Shown piece by piece: positions 30,516 to 40,035 of a stretch of DNA of 64,000 nucleotides. The notes under the pieces were generated by a model. That model did not search any database. It was not told where the DNA came from and saw nothing but the letters and a program-made list of their open reading frames with translations. Positions within the stretch are counted from its first letter, which is position 1. Each line of letters starts with the position of its first letter. The translations under genes were made by a program, and so were the position numbers. Source of the DNA: Gimesia chilikensis (GTDB lineage Bacteria; Planctomycetota; Planctomycetia; Planctomycetales; Planctomycetaceae); contig NZ_CP036266.1 of assembly GCF_007744075.1 (NCBI RefSeq), positions 4,201,748 to 4,265,747 on the forward strand, in the 5' to 3' direction.

Positions 30516-31792
30516 CATCCACACTCTTCATCAGCCTCTTCTGGGGATCTGTCGCGTTGATCGCCTACGCCTATGTCGGCTATCCACTGCTTATCTGGCT
30601 GCTTTCACGGCGTCATTCCCGACGTGCCGAAGAATTCACAAGCAATCAGGGCGAAATGGCAGCGATGGGGGAACTCCCCTTTGTGTCGATTATCATCGCC
30701 GCCTATCGGGAAGAGAATGTCATTCTCGATCGTTTGAATAACCTCGCCCTGCTGGACTATCCTGCCGACAAACTTGAGATTCTGATCGGCTGCGACGGGA
30801 ATGAAGACCTGACCGGCGAACTGGTCACTATGTATGACGATGACTGCGTGCGTCTGCTGCAATTCGAAGAACGGCGGGGCAAGTCATCGGTTTTAAATGA
30901 CTGTGTACCGGCGGCCCGTGGTGAAATCCTGGTCTTCTCTGACGCCAACACGCACATGGATCCACAGTGCCTCAAACAACTGGTACGACACTTTGCCGAT
31001 GAAACCATCGGCGGTGTCTGCGGGCAGTTGATTCTCGAAGATTCGGAGACGGGAAAAAATGTGGACGGCCTGTATTGGAAATATGAAAACTTCCTGAAAC
31101 AGTGTGAAACCAACCTCGGAGCCGTACTGGGTGTGAACGGTGCACTGTATGCCTTACGCAAGTCGATCTACATGCCGATTCCACCGGAAACGATCATCGA
31201 TGATTTCCTGATTGGGATGCGGGTCCATCTGATGGGGCAACGTCTGATCTATGACGGCAGTGCCTTCGCAACCGAGGAATCTGCCACTTCGGTACAGGCA
31301 GAATTCAAACGTCGTGTCCGCATCGGTACCGGCGGTTTTCAGAGCTTACGGCACCTGAAGGGGCTGCTGAGTCCTCGATATGGATACATCGCTTTTGCCT
31401 TCTGGTCACACAAACTGTTGCGCTGGTTCTGTCCGGTCTTCATGACCGTGGCGTTGCTGGCGAATCTGTGCCTGTTGAATCAGACACTCTACCAGGTCAC
31501 ATTACTGGGCCAGGGACTGTTTTATCTGTCTGCCTTTGTGGGTATGAAACTCGCGAGTCGAGGGGGCGTGCTCCGTAAACTCTGTCGGGTTCCGGGTATG
31601 TTCGTGCAGATGAACCTGGCACTGGGAATCGGCCTGTTCCGCTGGCTCTTCACGCGACAGACCGGCACCTGGGAACGAACCGAACGCAGTGCCACCCGCG
31701 TGGTGCCTGTCGATGAAGCGTTTCCGCTGGAACAGCAGAGCGACATCGATCCAGAAACCATTGAGAATCATATTCCCTCTCATCATTCATAA
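30512..31792 (+). CDS. Family 2 glycosyltransferase, membrane-bound
   Basis: 426 residues with one N-terminal and about two or three C-terminal membrane segments. The GT-A domain (about 45-290) has [15 protein letters not shown], the first acidic motif [10 protein letters not shown], the DxD-type [10 protein letters not shown], and the acceptor-side [24 protein letters not shown]. The usual Q/R-x-x-RW motif is replaced by RIGTGG, as in some hyaluronan/cellulose synthase relatives. The layout suggests processive or single transfer at the inner face of the membrane. Its start overlaps the acetyltransferase stop by four bases. Confidence 0.9.
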   Translation: MTSTLFISLFWGSVALIAYAYVGYPLLIWLLSRRHSRRAEEFTSNQGEMAAMGELPFVSIIIAAYREENVILDRLNNLALLDYPADKLEILIGCDGNEDLTGELVTMYDDDCVRLLQFEERRGKSSVLNDCVPAARGEILVFSDANTHMDPQCLKQLVRHFADETIGGVCGQLILEDSETGKNVDGLYWKYENFLKQCETNLGAVLGVNGALYALRKSIYMPIPPETIIDDFLIGMRVHLMGQRLIYDGSAFATEESATSVQAEFKRRVRIGTGGFQSLRHLKGLLSPRYGYIAFAFWSHKLLRWFCPVFMTVALLANLCLLNQTLYQVTLLGQGLFYLSAFVGMKLASRGGVLRKLCRVPGMFVQMNLALGIGLFRWLFTRQTGTWERTERSATRVVPVDEAFPLEQQSDIDPETIENHIPSHHS

Positions 31793-31803
31793 AGATATCT
31801 GTC

Positions 31804-32997
31804 ATGAATACATTTCTGTTTGCCTGTATCGCAATGCTCAGCCTGCTGGTGATGGCGTGCGTCGGCTGCGTTTCTCTGGCGATTCGTGCCCGGAACATGC
31901 AGTACTGGCTGCCCGCTTATCTGTTTCAGAAGAAGCAGGATCGGCCGGTCAAATTTACTCCGGAACAGCCCCGGCATATCTTCATCGCGGTTTGCGATCA
32001 CTATGAACCGGAATGGGGAAATCCCCAGAAAGCGGAAGCGATCGCGCGCGTGGACCGCTGGTGTGAAGAATATCCGGCCCGCTTCTCGCGTTTCAGTGAT
32101 TCGCGCGGACAGGTGCCTCAGCATACGTTCTTCTTTCCACAGGATCAGTATCAGCCCGAGTACCTGGATCGCCTGGCACGACTCTGTAAACAGGGATTCG
32201 GCGATGTGGAGATCCACCTGCATCACGACAACGACACGGCCGAGGGGCTGCGTCAGAAAATGAACGATTTTCGCAAGACCCTCTACGAACGACATGGCCT
32301 GCTGCGCAAGGATCCCGAAACGGGAGAAATTCTCTACAGTTTCATTCATGGAAACTGGGCCCTGTGCAACTCGCGTCCGGATGGTCGCTGGTGTGGGGTC
32401 GACAATGAAATCGATGTGCTGCTGGAGACAGGCTGCTACGCCGATCTGACGATGCCTTCGGCTCCCAGTGACACCCAGACACGTATCATCAACAGCATCT
32501 ATTATGCGAAGAACCAGCCTGGCAAGTGTAAATCACACGATGCAGGAACGCTCGCGCAGGTTGGTCAGACTCCCAAGCGTGACAGCCTGCTGATGATCCA
32601 GGGGCCTTTGGGACTCGACTGGAATCAACGGAAATGGGGATTCATGCCCGGGATTGAGAACTCGGACCTGCACGGTGGGCGTCCGGCAACAATCTCACGT
32701 TTCCGGCACTGGCTGGCGGCAGATGTGCATGTGGCAGGCCGGCCCGACTGGACCTTTATCAAGCTGCACACCCATGGCGCCAAACCTGGTAATCTGGAGA
32801 CTCTGCTGGGACCAGAAACGGAGGCGTTTCATGCAGAATTGCGCCGCGAAGCCGCCCGGCATCCGGAGTGGAAATATTATTACGTGACCGCGTGGGAAAT
32901 GGCAGCGCTGATTCACCAGGCGGAACAGGGAAACACAACGCCTGATTTTGAAGCGATTCACCCTATTTCCCATCAGGAAACGGCTGTTTCGGTCTGA
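31804..32997 (+). CDS. Conserved-looking protein with deacetylase-like motifs, function unknown
   Basis: 397 residues. An N-terminal transmembrane anchor ([24 protein letters not shown]) is followed by a soluble domain that I cannot assign to a named family with confidence. It has [17 protein letters not shown] near residue 60, [11 protein letters not shown] near 140, [13 protein letters not shown] near 180 and [13 protein letters not shown] near 320. Acidic residues next to clustered His resemble the metal site of NodB/(beta/alpha)7 barrel deacetylases and GH57/38-like enzymes, but the order differs from classical NodB. It lies 11 bp after the GT2, so it is likely part of the exopolysaccharide operon and may modify or trim the polymer. 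Confidence 0.6.
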   Translation: MNTFLFACIAMLSLLVMACVGCVSLAIRARNMQYWLPAYLFQKKQDRPVKFTPEQPRHIFIAVCDHYEPEWGNPQKAEAIARVDRWCEEYPARFSRFSDSRGQVPQHTFFFPQDQYQPEYLDRLARLCKQGFGDVEIHLHHDNDTAEGLRQKMNDFRKTLYERHGLLRKDPETGEILYSFIHGNWALCNSRPDGRWCGVDNEIDVLLETGCYADLTMPSAPSDTQTRIINSIYYAKNQPGKCKSHDAGTLAQVGQTPKRDSLLMIQGPLGLDWNQRKWGFMPGIENSDLHGGRPATISRFRHWLAADVHVAGRPDWTFIKLHTHGAKPGNLETLLGPETEAFHAELRREAARHPEWKYYYVTAWEMAALIHQAEQGNTTPDFEAIHPISHQETAVSV

Positions 32998-33316
32998 TAA
33001 AAAGTGGGGCAGACACCCGTTTCATTATAGAATCCTGTCAGATTCGGATTGACCAGATTTTCGAGATTTGTCAATATCAGCGCCCAGACGGTCCGTGATT
33101 CTCAACGGGCTTGTCTTCCCCTGTTTTTCTATCGGTTCTGCGGCTGACAACCGCGGTACTAAAATTGAGTCCTTTCTCTGTTGTCTGACTTGAGTTACCA
33201 AATACATCACCCCCTTCTTTGAGCTTCCCTCAAGCGTATTCTGCGGTGAAGTCGCTGCTGGCAGAATAACAACAGGATTTGATTCAGACTCATCATCGTT
33301 TCAAGGAGGAAACAAC
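32998..33316. other. Intergenic gap before the last glycosyltransferase
   Basis: 319 bp with no convincing gene. A perfect Shine-Dalgarno AAGGAGG at 33303-33309 lies seven bases before the ATG at 33317. This is unusually strong for this window and suggests the next gene has its own expression signals. No clear terminator was found. Confidence 0.55.
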
Positions 33317-34318
33317 ATGAGTGTGATCTTAGTGCACACAGGCGTATCTCATACGCGCATCGAATATAGTATCTGGGAAGCACTGAATCAGACCTGGCCT
33401 CATTCCTCCACAATTGCCCGCTTCGGAACCGGTTTTTCCCCGGATAAGGAAGTGGATGTTTCCCGGGCAAATCTGATCATCAGCACGAGCCTCGAAGCAG
33501 CCGCCTCGATCAAATGCCAGGATCACCAGTTGCATATGTGCTACCTGGAACCGATCGCCAGCAATCAGCAGCCCATCGATCACCAGCTGGTCAACTCACT
33601 GACCGAAGTGGAGTTCGTTGTACCGACCAAAACGCTTTTGAATCAGAACCGGGATCGTTTTACCTCATTTGTACGTCCCCCCGTTGATACTGATTTTTTC
33701 AGTTCCGGTTATGAAAGACGGAGTGAGTTCTATCTGCTCGTTGTCGACGGTCCCTGGACTGCGCAGGAACAACTGGCCGTCGATGCCTGTGTGGCTCTCA
33801 AACAGAGTCTGTCGATCATCGGGATTCCTGCAGAACAGGTCCCCGCTGCGGTTCACAATGAACCCCAGGTGGAAATCATCGGTGCCGTTGATGATCAGAC
33901 TCTGCGAGATCAGTATAGGCTCTGCAAAGCAGTGATCTGCCCACGGGATGTTGACTTCGATCTGTCTGCCCAGGAAGCACAGAGCTGTGGTGCCCCAGTG
34001 GTGATCTTTGGAGGCTGTGAAGCAGCCCAGTCTGTCATCTGCTTTGAGCAGCATGGACTGGGAAGTGGAATCCACTTCGCCGAACAGAGTGCCGCCTCAC
34101 TGATCTCAGCCATGCGCGAGCTGGAGCTCCGTCCGCAGCGTTGCCAGTCCGTGATCGGCTGGTGCTGTGCAGCCCAGTTCTCGTATCAGCAGTTCCAGCT
34201 GAACTTCAATCAGGCAATTGCCAAAGAGATCGCCTACCGGATTCAGTGTGCTCAACGCCAGAGTCAGGCAGACGATCAACAGGATCAGGGTCCCGCCGAA
34301 GAGCGGGCTGCCGCTTAA
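33317..34318 (+). CDS. Glycosyltransferase-like protein (GT-B, diverged)
   Basis: 333 residues. The layout suggests a GT-B fold with a reduced N-terminal domain. VRPPVDTDFFSSGYERRSEF corresponds to the GT4 'N-G-V-D-x-x-x-F' junction. The C-terminal half has VEIIGAVDDQTLRDQYRLCKAVICPRDVDFDLSAQEAQSCGAPVVIFGG, where the acidic residue in LSAQEAQ sits at the E-x7-E position. The extreme C-terminus is Q/E/A-rich (QSQADDQQDQGPAEERAAA) and probably disordered. The start has an ideal AAGGAGG ribosome site. It is separated by 319 bp from the main locus and may be independently regulated. Confidence 0.68.
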   Translation: MSVILVHTGVSHTRIEYSIWEALNQTWPHSSTIARFGTGFSPDKEVDVSRANLIISTSLEAAASIKCQDHQLHMCYLEPIASNQQPIDHQLVNSLTEVEFVVPTKTLLNQNRDRFTSFVRPPVDTDFFSSGYERRSEFYLLVVDGPWTAQEQLAVDACVALKQSLSIIGIPAEQVPAAVHNEPQVEIIGAVDDQTLRDQYRLCKAVICPRDVDFDLSAQEAQSCGAPVVIFGGCEAAQSVICFEQHGLGSGIHFAEQSAASLISAMRELELRPQRCQSVIGWCCAAQFSYQQFQLNFNQAIAKEIAYRIQCAQRQSQADDQQDQGPAEERAAA

Positions 34319-34900
34319 ATCAGATTGCCTGACATAGGCTGCTGCGGAACGTCAACACCGGACATTTACACAGCCTGGCGATATTGCAGAATCTTTTCCG
34401 ACTGAATGTGTGAATCTGTTGCGCTAAGAACCACGGTTTTCTAAACTACTGCGGATACGGAGCTCTGGCAGGTCTGTTCCAGCTGCGGTACCGAGGCTGC
34501 CAGCAGGATTCAGTAGCAAGATCGCTTCGTAATCCTCTATTTTGCAGCAGGTTACTCGCGTCTATTGCTAATGCGAAGGTGTCGTTTGGCAATCCGTTCT
34601 GAGCCTCCTTCTTTATAGTTTTGTGGCTTTCATGCCTACATATTGGGGCCCATTGATGGCCGAACCAAACCCATAGCCCCTATTCCCCCTGCCCCGGCCT
34701 GTTTATATAACTGGACCTAGAGGGTTCATTCTTGGGCGACTGTAACAGGTGGCTGCTCAGGATCTGGATTGCCGATTTGCGGCAGCCGATATTCATAGGT
34801 AGATAGCGCAGCTGAAACACTCTCCTGCTTCAAGTGCCGCTTGAATCAAATGGGTGTTCGAAATTACAACTCACTCGCCTCACAAGGATGTGTCAGGTTC
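34319..34900. other. Long intergenic region upstream of the histidine kinase
   Basis: About 580 bp with no gene that I can support. It has short C-rich runs around 34670-34695 and no clear hairpin-plus-T terminator. It probably contains the kinase promoter. A TTG at 34841 and an ATG at 34850 could extend the kinase into it. Confidence 0.5.
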
Positions 34901-35686
34901 ATGACTCAGCAAACCGTCGAAAATCTTGAAGCCCGTGTCAAAGAGCTGGAAGCTCAAGTCCAGGATTACCAGAAGCAGCTCATTCAGGCACAGAAGATGA
35001 GCTCCGTGGGTGCCCTGGCTTCATCGATCACGCATGAATTCAACAATATTCTCACGACCGTGATCAATTACGCGAAGCTGGGCCTGCGTCACAAAGAGGA
35101 AGAACGCCGGGACAAAGCGTTTACCAAGATTCTCTCCGCCGGTCAGCGGGCCGCCAAGATCACCACCGGCATGCTCTCGTATGCCCGCGGTAATGAGAGT
35201 CGCCAGGAACCGGTCGACCTGGTCGTACTGGTCAAGAGCGTGATCGCCCTGGTGGAAAAAGACCTGACGATGAACCGCGTCAATCTGCATACCCATTTCG
35301 ATGCTCAGCCGGAAGTCACGTTGAATCCGAACCAGATCCAGCAGGTGCTTGTCAATCTGATCGTGAATGCCCGTCAGGCGATGCCCGGCGGCGGCAGACT
35401 CGACCTGGCGGTCCGTGTGAATGCGGAATCGAACCTGGCAGAGGTGATCGTGCGCGACAGCGGTTCTGGTATTCCCCCCGAGCAGCTGCACCATATCTTT
35501 GAACAGTTTTACACGACCAAAGAAGCAGACGAGAACGGCCAGGGAGGCACTGGTCTGGGCCTGTCACTGGCCAAAGAGGTCATGGAGGCCCATAACGGAC
35601 GCATCCGTGTTGAGAGTGCCGTCGGTAAAGGGACTGCTTTCACGCTGAAATTCCCACTCTCGGCAGCAGCCATCGAAGCGGCCTGA
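34901..35686 (+). CDS. Soluble sensor histidine kinase (HisKA + HATPase_c)
   Basis: 261 residues from the ATG at 34901 (281 from TTG 34841). An N-terminal coiled coil (about 4-32, VENLEARVKELEAQVQDYQKQ) leads into the HisKA helix with phospho-acceptor H45 in SSITHEFNNILTTV. ATP-binding boxes follow: N box QVLVNLIVNARQAM, G1 DSGSGIPP, F-like FEQFYTTK and G2 GGTGLGLS. No transmembrane segment, PAS or GAF sensor domain is present, so the input must come through a partner or the coiled coil. No response regulator gene lies beside it, so it is an orphan kinase in this window. Confidence 0.92.
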   Translation: MTQQTVENLEARVKELEAQVQDYQKQLIQAQKMSSVGALASSITHEFNNILTTVINYAKLGLRHKEEERRDKAFTKILSAGQRAAKITTGMLSYARGNESRQEPVDLVVLVKSVIALVEKDLTMNRVNLHTHFDAQPEVTLNPNQIQQVLVNLIVNARQAMPGGGRLDLAVRVNAESNLAEVIVRDSGSGIPPEQLHHIFEQFYTTKEADENGQGGTGLGLSLAKEVMEAHNGRIRVESAVGKGTAFTLKFPLSAAAIEAA

Positions 35687-35757
35687 TTCGAGGCCTTTCT
35701 CAGGCAACGGGCCATTCTGAGTCGGTCAATGGGATCCGAGTTTTTTAGCTGTTTCCA

Positions 35758-35788
35758 TTGAATTCCATAAAGCGTTATACTATATACT
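35758..35788 (+). promoter_or_regulatory. Possible sigma-70-type promoter for tRNA-Leu
   Basis: TTGAAT (35758-35763) and TATACT (35783-35788) are separated by 19 bp and end 11 bp before the tRNA. The second TATACT overlaps an upstream TATACT at 35776. The -10 match is good, but the spacer is longer than ideal, so the -35 is uncertain. Confidence 0.35.
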
Positions 35789-35799
35789 CTTATTCTCAA

Positions 35800-35884
35800 G
35801 CCGGAGTGGCGGAATCGGCAGACGCGCTGGATTCAAAATCCAGTGGGGGTAAACCCCGTGCGGGTTCAAGTCCCGCCTCCGGTA
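35800..35884 (+). tRNA. tRNA-Leu (anticodon CAA)
   Basis: A class II tRNA of 85 nt without encoded CCA. The acceptor stem GCCGGAG pairs with CTCCGGT (first pair G-U), and A is the discriminator. The anticodon arm CTGGA-TTCAAAA-TCCAG gives anticodon CAA, reading UUG. The long variable arm GGGG-TAAA-CCCC is typical of leucine tRNA. The T arm GCGGG-TTCAAGT-CCCGC is intact. Confidence 0.97.
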
Positions 35885-35889
35885 CTATG

Positions 35890-35935
35890 AAAACCCGACA
35901 GGAAATGGTGTTACACCTTTCCCGTCGGGTTTTTG
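35890..35935 (+). terminator. Rho-independent terminator after tRNA-Leu
   Basis: A long imperfect hairpin: AAAACCCGAC pairs with GTCGGGTTTT, and an inner GGAAA/TTTCC and GGTG/CACC extension closes a short loop. It ends in a T-rich run and begins six bases after the tRNA. Its symmetry with flanking A and T runs suggests it may also work for transcription from the opposite strand. Confidence 0.8.
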
Positions 35936-36027
35936 TGTTTGAGGGTACCTGAGCCCCGGAACTTCTGCGGAAGTACACAGGACCTTCTGAGACTGTCGGT
36001 CCGTTTCCAGTGTTGATTTTTTTTTCG

Positions 36028-36741
36028 TTACCAGATGCCTGGGATCAGCTTATAGCGCACACGCATCGCGTATTCCCGGTACCCGTTCAATTCAGCCTGC
36101 AGGGTCTGGTCTTCCCAGTGCGTTCGCACAATCAACACCAGCGAGGCGATTCCAGCTGGAATCAAGGCCCACACAGAACCCAGCGAGAGTGCCATGCCAA
36201 GGGCGGTGAGGATTCCCCCGACATAGCCGGGATGACGCATGATGGCATAGGGACCGGTGTCGATCACTGCATGCCCGCGGTCTGTTTGAATCCGCACGGT
36301 GACTTCAAAGAACTTGTTCACGGCTTCGGCCCAGGTGACGATTGCCATCCCCGCCAGCAGGAAGGCGTAGCCAATAATGCAGATCCACCATGGAACCGGA
36401 AACCAGTGGAATCGGCTCTCGTCCATGGCCGCTACAGGGACGATGGCCAGCATCGACGGAAAGTAGAAGCCAAGCAGGATTTTGTCCCAGTGTTTCGTTC
36501 CTTTGTGGAAGTGACTTCTCGCGACAATGACTTCCGGATTCACACGCTGAAGAACTACGAATCCTGCTGAGACGACCACCAGTAGAAAGAGAATGAACAG
36601 CCAGCCCTTGGGCCACGTCCATGTACCCGCAGGCAGGAACATAAATAGAGCGAAGAAGAGAGGCAGGCCAATCAGATCCAGAACCAGACGCCGGCGATTG
36701 ATGCCTTGAGGTGGTTTGTCCGAGTCACTGTCAGCGGCCAT
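36028..36741 (-). CDS. Isoprenylcysteine carboxyl methyltransferase-like membrane protein
   Basis: 237 residues with about five or six transmembrane helices. The C-terminal signature VIDTGPYAIMRHPGYVGGILTALGMAL followed by RTHWEDQTLQAELNGYREYAMRVRYKLIPGIW is the ICMT/PEMT-type SAM-binding and catalytic region (R-H-P-x-Y-x-G and the downstream E-E/Y pattern). Bacterial members have no prenylcysteine substrate, and their methyl acceptor (lipid or small molecule) is generally unknown. It is followed on the same strand upstream by the lactonase gene (64 bp gap), which may share a transcript. Confidence 0.86.
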   Translation of the reverse strand: MAADSDSDKPPQGINRRRLVLDLIGLPLFFALFMFLPAGTWTWPKGWLFILFLLVVVSAGFVVLQRVNPEVIVARSHFHKGTKHWDKILLGFYFPSMLAIVPVAAMDESRFHWFPVPWWICIIGYAFLLAGMAIVTWAEAVNKFFEVTVRIQTDRGHAVIDTGPYAIMRHPGYVGGILTALGMALSLGSVWALIPAGIASLVLIVRTHWEDQTLQAELNGYREYAMRVRYKLIPGIW

Positions 36742-36805
36742 GAATCGTTCCTCATCTCTCGCTTACGAACTCAGCAATCCAGTCTGGATCAAATTAACTC
36801 CTGTA

Positions 36806-38077
36806 TCAGGGTTGCTTTGCCAGGTCCAGAAAGACGACGTGCGAGGGGTTACCGACGGCGGCGTAGTGGCCTGTGAAGTGCAGCTTGCCTGTTGCTTTAT
36901 CGACTTTGAACACGGCCACGCTGTCGGCCCGCTGGTTACAGCAGTAGAGAAATTCGCCGGTCGGGTCGAAGCTGAAGCTGCGGGGATAATTACCGCGAGT
37001 CCATTCATCAGCCACCCAGGTCAGTTCGCCGTTTGTGCCGACGGAAAAGATGCCGATGCTGTCGTGCAGACGGTTGCCGGCATAGACGTACTTACCGTCT
37101 TCCGAGACCAGAATTTCCGAACAGAAGTTGCTGCCTTTGAAACCTTCCGGCAGTGTCGAGATGGTCTGCCGAGCGGTCAGTGTGCCAGCCTTTGGATCGA
37201 AATCGAAGAGTACCAGCGTCGAACCTTCTTCCTGGATTGAATAGAACCAGCGTCCGTTGGGATGGAAGTGGAAGTGCCGGGGTCCGTCGCCGGGAGGCAG
37301 AGAAATCGCAGGCTGATCATTCGGCGTGAGCTTGCCCGTTTTTTCATCGAATTTCCAGATGTAGATCTTGTCCAAGCCCAGATCGACATGAAACACGAAG
37401 CGACCGGAAGGATCGGCCTGAATCATGTGAGCGTGCGTATGATCGTGACCGCTGAAGGCGAAGCTGCCTTCGGGGGCATTCGTGGCTGTGGTGGGACCGA
37501 TTTTGCCGGCATCATTTTTAACATCGGTGGCTTCGCCGAGTGAGCCGTCTTTCAGAATGGGGAGTACGGAAATCGAACCGCCGAAATAATTCGCAATCAG
37601 CAGATAGCGTCCCGACGGATGAATGCTGACATAGGTTGGTCCGTCTCCCCCCGAGTTAACCTTGTTGAGTTGTGTAAGCGAGCCGTCTTTCCGGTTGACC
37701 TTGAAGGCGGAGACGGAACCATGTTTCTCCTGGCCAACCCGATCGGTTTCATTGGTCGAATAGAGGCGTGTGCCTTCCGCGTTGACAGCCAGGCAACTGG
37801 GGCTGGTTCCCATCCGCTGAATGCCAGCAGGGGTCATCGCTCCCGTTTTGCTATCGACCTGGAAGAGATGAATACCGCGTCCGTTGCCAGGCGGCAGGTC
37901 GACCTGGGTATCGAGCACATCCTGAAGCGGAGAACTGAAGGTGCCGACATAGGCCATCAGGGGTTTGTCGGACGATTTTGATTCCGCGTAGGCCAGTCCA
38001 GCGACCAGTGGAAAAGTTCCGGTCAGAGCGAGAGATGTTTTCAGAAACGAGCGGCGGGATGTTTCGGGAGATTGCAT
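36806..38077 (-). CDS. Lactonase-family (YbhE/Pgl-like) seven-bladed propeller, Tat-exported
   Basis: 423 residues from the ATG at 38077 (430 from 38098). The N-terminus has a twin-arginine signal, TSRRSFLKTSLALTG, so the folded protein is exported. The body repeats propeller motifs of the 6-phosphogluconolactonase/YbhE family (PF10282): LAVNAEGTRLYSTNE, SIHPSGRYLLIANYFGGS, HAHMIQADPSGRFVFHVDLGLDKI, GDGPRHFHFHPNGRWFYSIQE, ILVSEDGKYVYAGNRLHDSI and NYPRSFSFDPTGEFLYCCNQRADSV. Export argues against the pentose phosphate role. It may hydrolyse an extracellular sugar lactone or act as a binding propeller. Confidence 0.9.
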   Translation of the reverse strand: MQSPETSRRSFLKTSLALTGTFPLVAGLAYAESKSSDKPLMAYVGTFSSPLQDVLDTQVDLPPGNGRGIHLFQVDSKTGAMTPAGIQRMGTSPSCLAVNAEGTRLYSTNETDRVGQEKHGSVSAFKVNRKDGSLTQLNKVNSGGDGPTYVSIHPSGRYLLIANYFGGSISVLPILKDGSLGEATDVKNDAGKIGPTTATNAPEGSFAFSGHDHTHAHMIQADPSGRFVFHVDLGLDKIYIWKFDEKTGKLTPNDQPAISLPPGDGPRHFHFHPNGRWFYSIQEEGSTLVLFDFDPKAGTLTARQTISTLPEGFKGSNFCSEILVSEDGKYVYAGNRLHDSIGIFSVGTNGELTWVADEWTRGNYPRSFSFDPTGEFLYCCNQRADSVAVFKVDKATGKLHFTGHYAAVGNPSHVVFLDLAKQP

Positions 38078-38424
38078 GGTGTGAGTTTCTATTATCATCA
38101 GGAGAAATTTCAGGTTGTCGGGCTTCGATCATAGCTCTCCTGGGGAGAGAATGCATCTGAAATCGCCGATTCTTTGGGAGACAAAATCGGATCCTGGCGA
38201 AAGTGTGTACAGAATTTGTTTGCTCCTTCAGATCGCTTGTCTGTGTGATTCTTTGTCAGCATTTAACTTGCCTGAACCCATACTGCAAGATAGACTTAAA
38301 TGACTTCTCTCTGATGTCGAAAGACACACGCTCACAGAACGAAGGCAGGCACAAACTTCGCTTCATCAGCGCCCCCATGCGCGCGGGGTCTGATCCGATT
38401 TGACTCAGCTGAAAGTTTGCCTAC
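38078..38424. other. Divergent intergenic region between lactonase and DUF1559 genes
   Basis: About 347 bp without a supportable gene. It should contain divergent promoters for the lactonase unit and the DUF1559 cluster. I see no strong hairpin or repeat in it. Confidence 0.45.
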
Positions 38425-39960
38425 ATGTCTGCTACTCGCTTACTCCCTGCTGTTCCGGGAAACTGGAATCGCTGTCTGTCCACATTCTCTCTCTGCCTGT
38501 TCCTGCTGCTGGTTTCTGCAGGTTGTCAAAAGCCTCAGCCCAGCGACTCCCAGGCGGAAAAAGACGACTCTTCAGCTTCGTCTACCGAACAGTCATCCTC
38601 GAAAGATGCTGCCACTGCGGAAGAAAAGACGATCGATCCCAAAATGGTGACGAAACCGGGGGAACCGATGACGGCCGAACGTTATCAGGAGGTAAAAGCG
38701 CGGCTGAAAGCCATCGGCCTGGCCCTGCATTACTCGCATGATAAAAACCGGTCTTTTTTACCATCACAAGAAGAACATCCTGAATATTTCGATGAGAATG
38801 GTCAGTTGAAAGTCAGCTGGCGGGTCCACATTCTGCCCTTTCTGAGCCAGAAGCCGCTGTACGATCAATTCAAACTGGATGAAGCCTGGGATAGTCCAGC
38901 CAATGCGCCGCTGGCAAAGAAGATGCCTGAGGTTTACCGCTCTCCTGATACCCCGATCGGTTCAGACAAGACCCGCTTCCGTGTCTTTGAAGGACAATGG
39001 GGAAAAAATAACAGAGGAAGAGAGGCGCCGTCTACCATATTTCCACTAGGGAAACCGGTCCAGATTCGTAACATTCTGGACGGAACATCAAACACAGTCA
39101 TGGTCGTTGAAGCGGGACCGGACAAAGCGGTTCTATGGACTCAACCCGGTGGACTGAAAGATGAACATCCCAAGGCTGAATTCGGAGCCGCCGGTCGAGG
39201 CATTCCGGTCTTGCTGGCCGATGGTTCAACCCGCTGTTACAAGCGGGATATCGATGAAAGCAAGTGGAAAGACCTGATAAACCCGAATGATGGCAACGTG
39301 ATTGACGATCGAGAATACACCATTATCCATACCACTCTGAAGCCAGATCAGATCAAGGTCCTGCAACAGCTTCGCGGGATCGTCATGGCGTTTTACGACT
39401 ATGTCGATAAATACAATCGGTTTCCGCCCGCGGATGAACACCTGGTCGACGGCAAACCCAACCTGAGTTGGCGAGTGTATCTGCTGCCTTTCATGGGACA
39501 GGAGGCACTGTATCAACAGTTCAAACTGGATGAGCCCTGGGACAGCCCCCACAACAAAGCCTTAGTGGCGAAAATGCCGGCGATCTATCAGTTTGGTTCC
39601 GCAGGTAAGCCGGGCGAGACACGTGTGATGACCTTTTCCGGAGAAAAGACGCCGTTTCCGGGAGGGCCGGGCTCACGCATCAGAGATATCACTGACGGGA
39701 CTTCCAATACGATCTTCTTCGTGATCGCTGCTGAGGATAAAACGGTACCCTGGACGAAACCGGAAGACCTGCCCTTTGATCCTGCTGCCCCGATCAAAGC
39801 CCTCGGTACGTTAACCACGCCTGTGATCCCCGCTGTGATGATGGATGGCTCGACAAGGGGGATTCCTGTGAACATCCCCGCGAAAACGCTGGCGAATCTG
39901 ATTCAGCCGGCAGACGGTAATGTGATCACAGTTGATCTGCCCTCATACAAACCTGAATAA
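38425..39960 (+). CDS. Two-domain DUF1559-type lipoprotein
   Basis: 511 residues. The signal ends LLLVSAG-C34, a lipobox, so it is predicted to be membrane-anchored by lipid. A Ser/Asp/Glu-rich linker is followed by two DUF1559-like domains (about 85-295 and 300-505). Each contains SWRV-LLPF...LYQFKLDE-WDSP-N--L--KMP-(V/I)Y, a D-G-T-S-NT strand and a late (A/M)DGSTR segment. The prepilin methylation motif found in most DUF1559 proteins is absent. Domain 1 closely matches the 40036-40911 product and domain 2 matches the C-terminal domain of the 40981-41988 product, so the three genes share a module history. Biochemical function of DUF1559 is unknown. Confidence 0.85.
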   Translation: MSATRLLPAVPGNWNRCLSTFSLCLFLLLVSAGCQKPQPSDSQAEKDDSSASSTEQSSSKDAATAEEKTIDPKMVTKPGEPMTAERYQEVKARLKAIGLALHYSHDKNRSFLPSQEEHPEYFDENGQLKVSWRVHILPFLSQKPLYDQFKLDEAWDSPANAPLAKKMPEVYRSPDTPIGSDKTRFRVFEGQWGKNNRGREAPSTIFPLGKPVQIRNILDGTSNTVMVVEAGPDKAVLWTQPGGLKDEHPKAEFGAAGRGIPVLLADGSTRCYKRDIDESKWKDLINPNDGNVIDDREYTIIHTTLKPDQIKVLQQLRGIVMAFYDYVDKYNRFPPADEHLVDGKPNLSWRVYLLPFMGQEALYQQFKLDEPWDSPHNKALVAKMPAIYQFGSAGKPGETRVMTFSGEKTPFPGGPGSRIRDITDGTSNTIFFVIAAEDKTVPWTKPEDLPFDPAAPIKALGTLTTPVIPAVMMDGSTRGIPVNIPAKTLANLIQPADGNVITVDLPSYKPE

Positions 39961-40035
39961 GATTGGAAACAGGCACTGTTTTTCACCTGTTTTCACTTTC
40001 AAGTAAACCTCCCTGACAGAACCATGGAGAAGAGA

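Noticed and set aside
33025-33210. 61-codon open frame on the minus strand between the exopolysaccharide genes
   Set aside because: No domain, no ribosome site, and charged composition without pattern; probably chance.
34319-34840. Possible decayed gene upstream of the histidine kinase
   Set aside because: No frame shows similarity to any recognisable family, and no remnants of a mobile element are visible.
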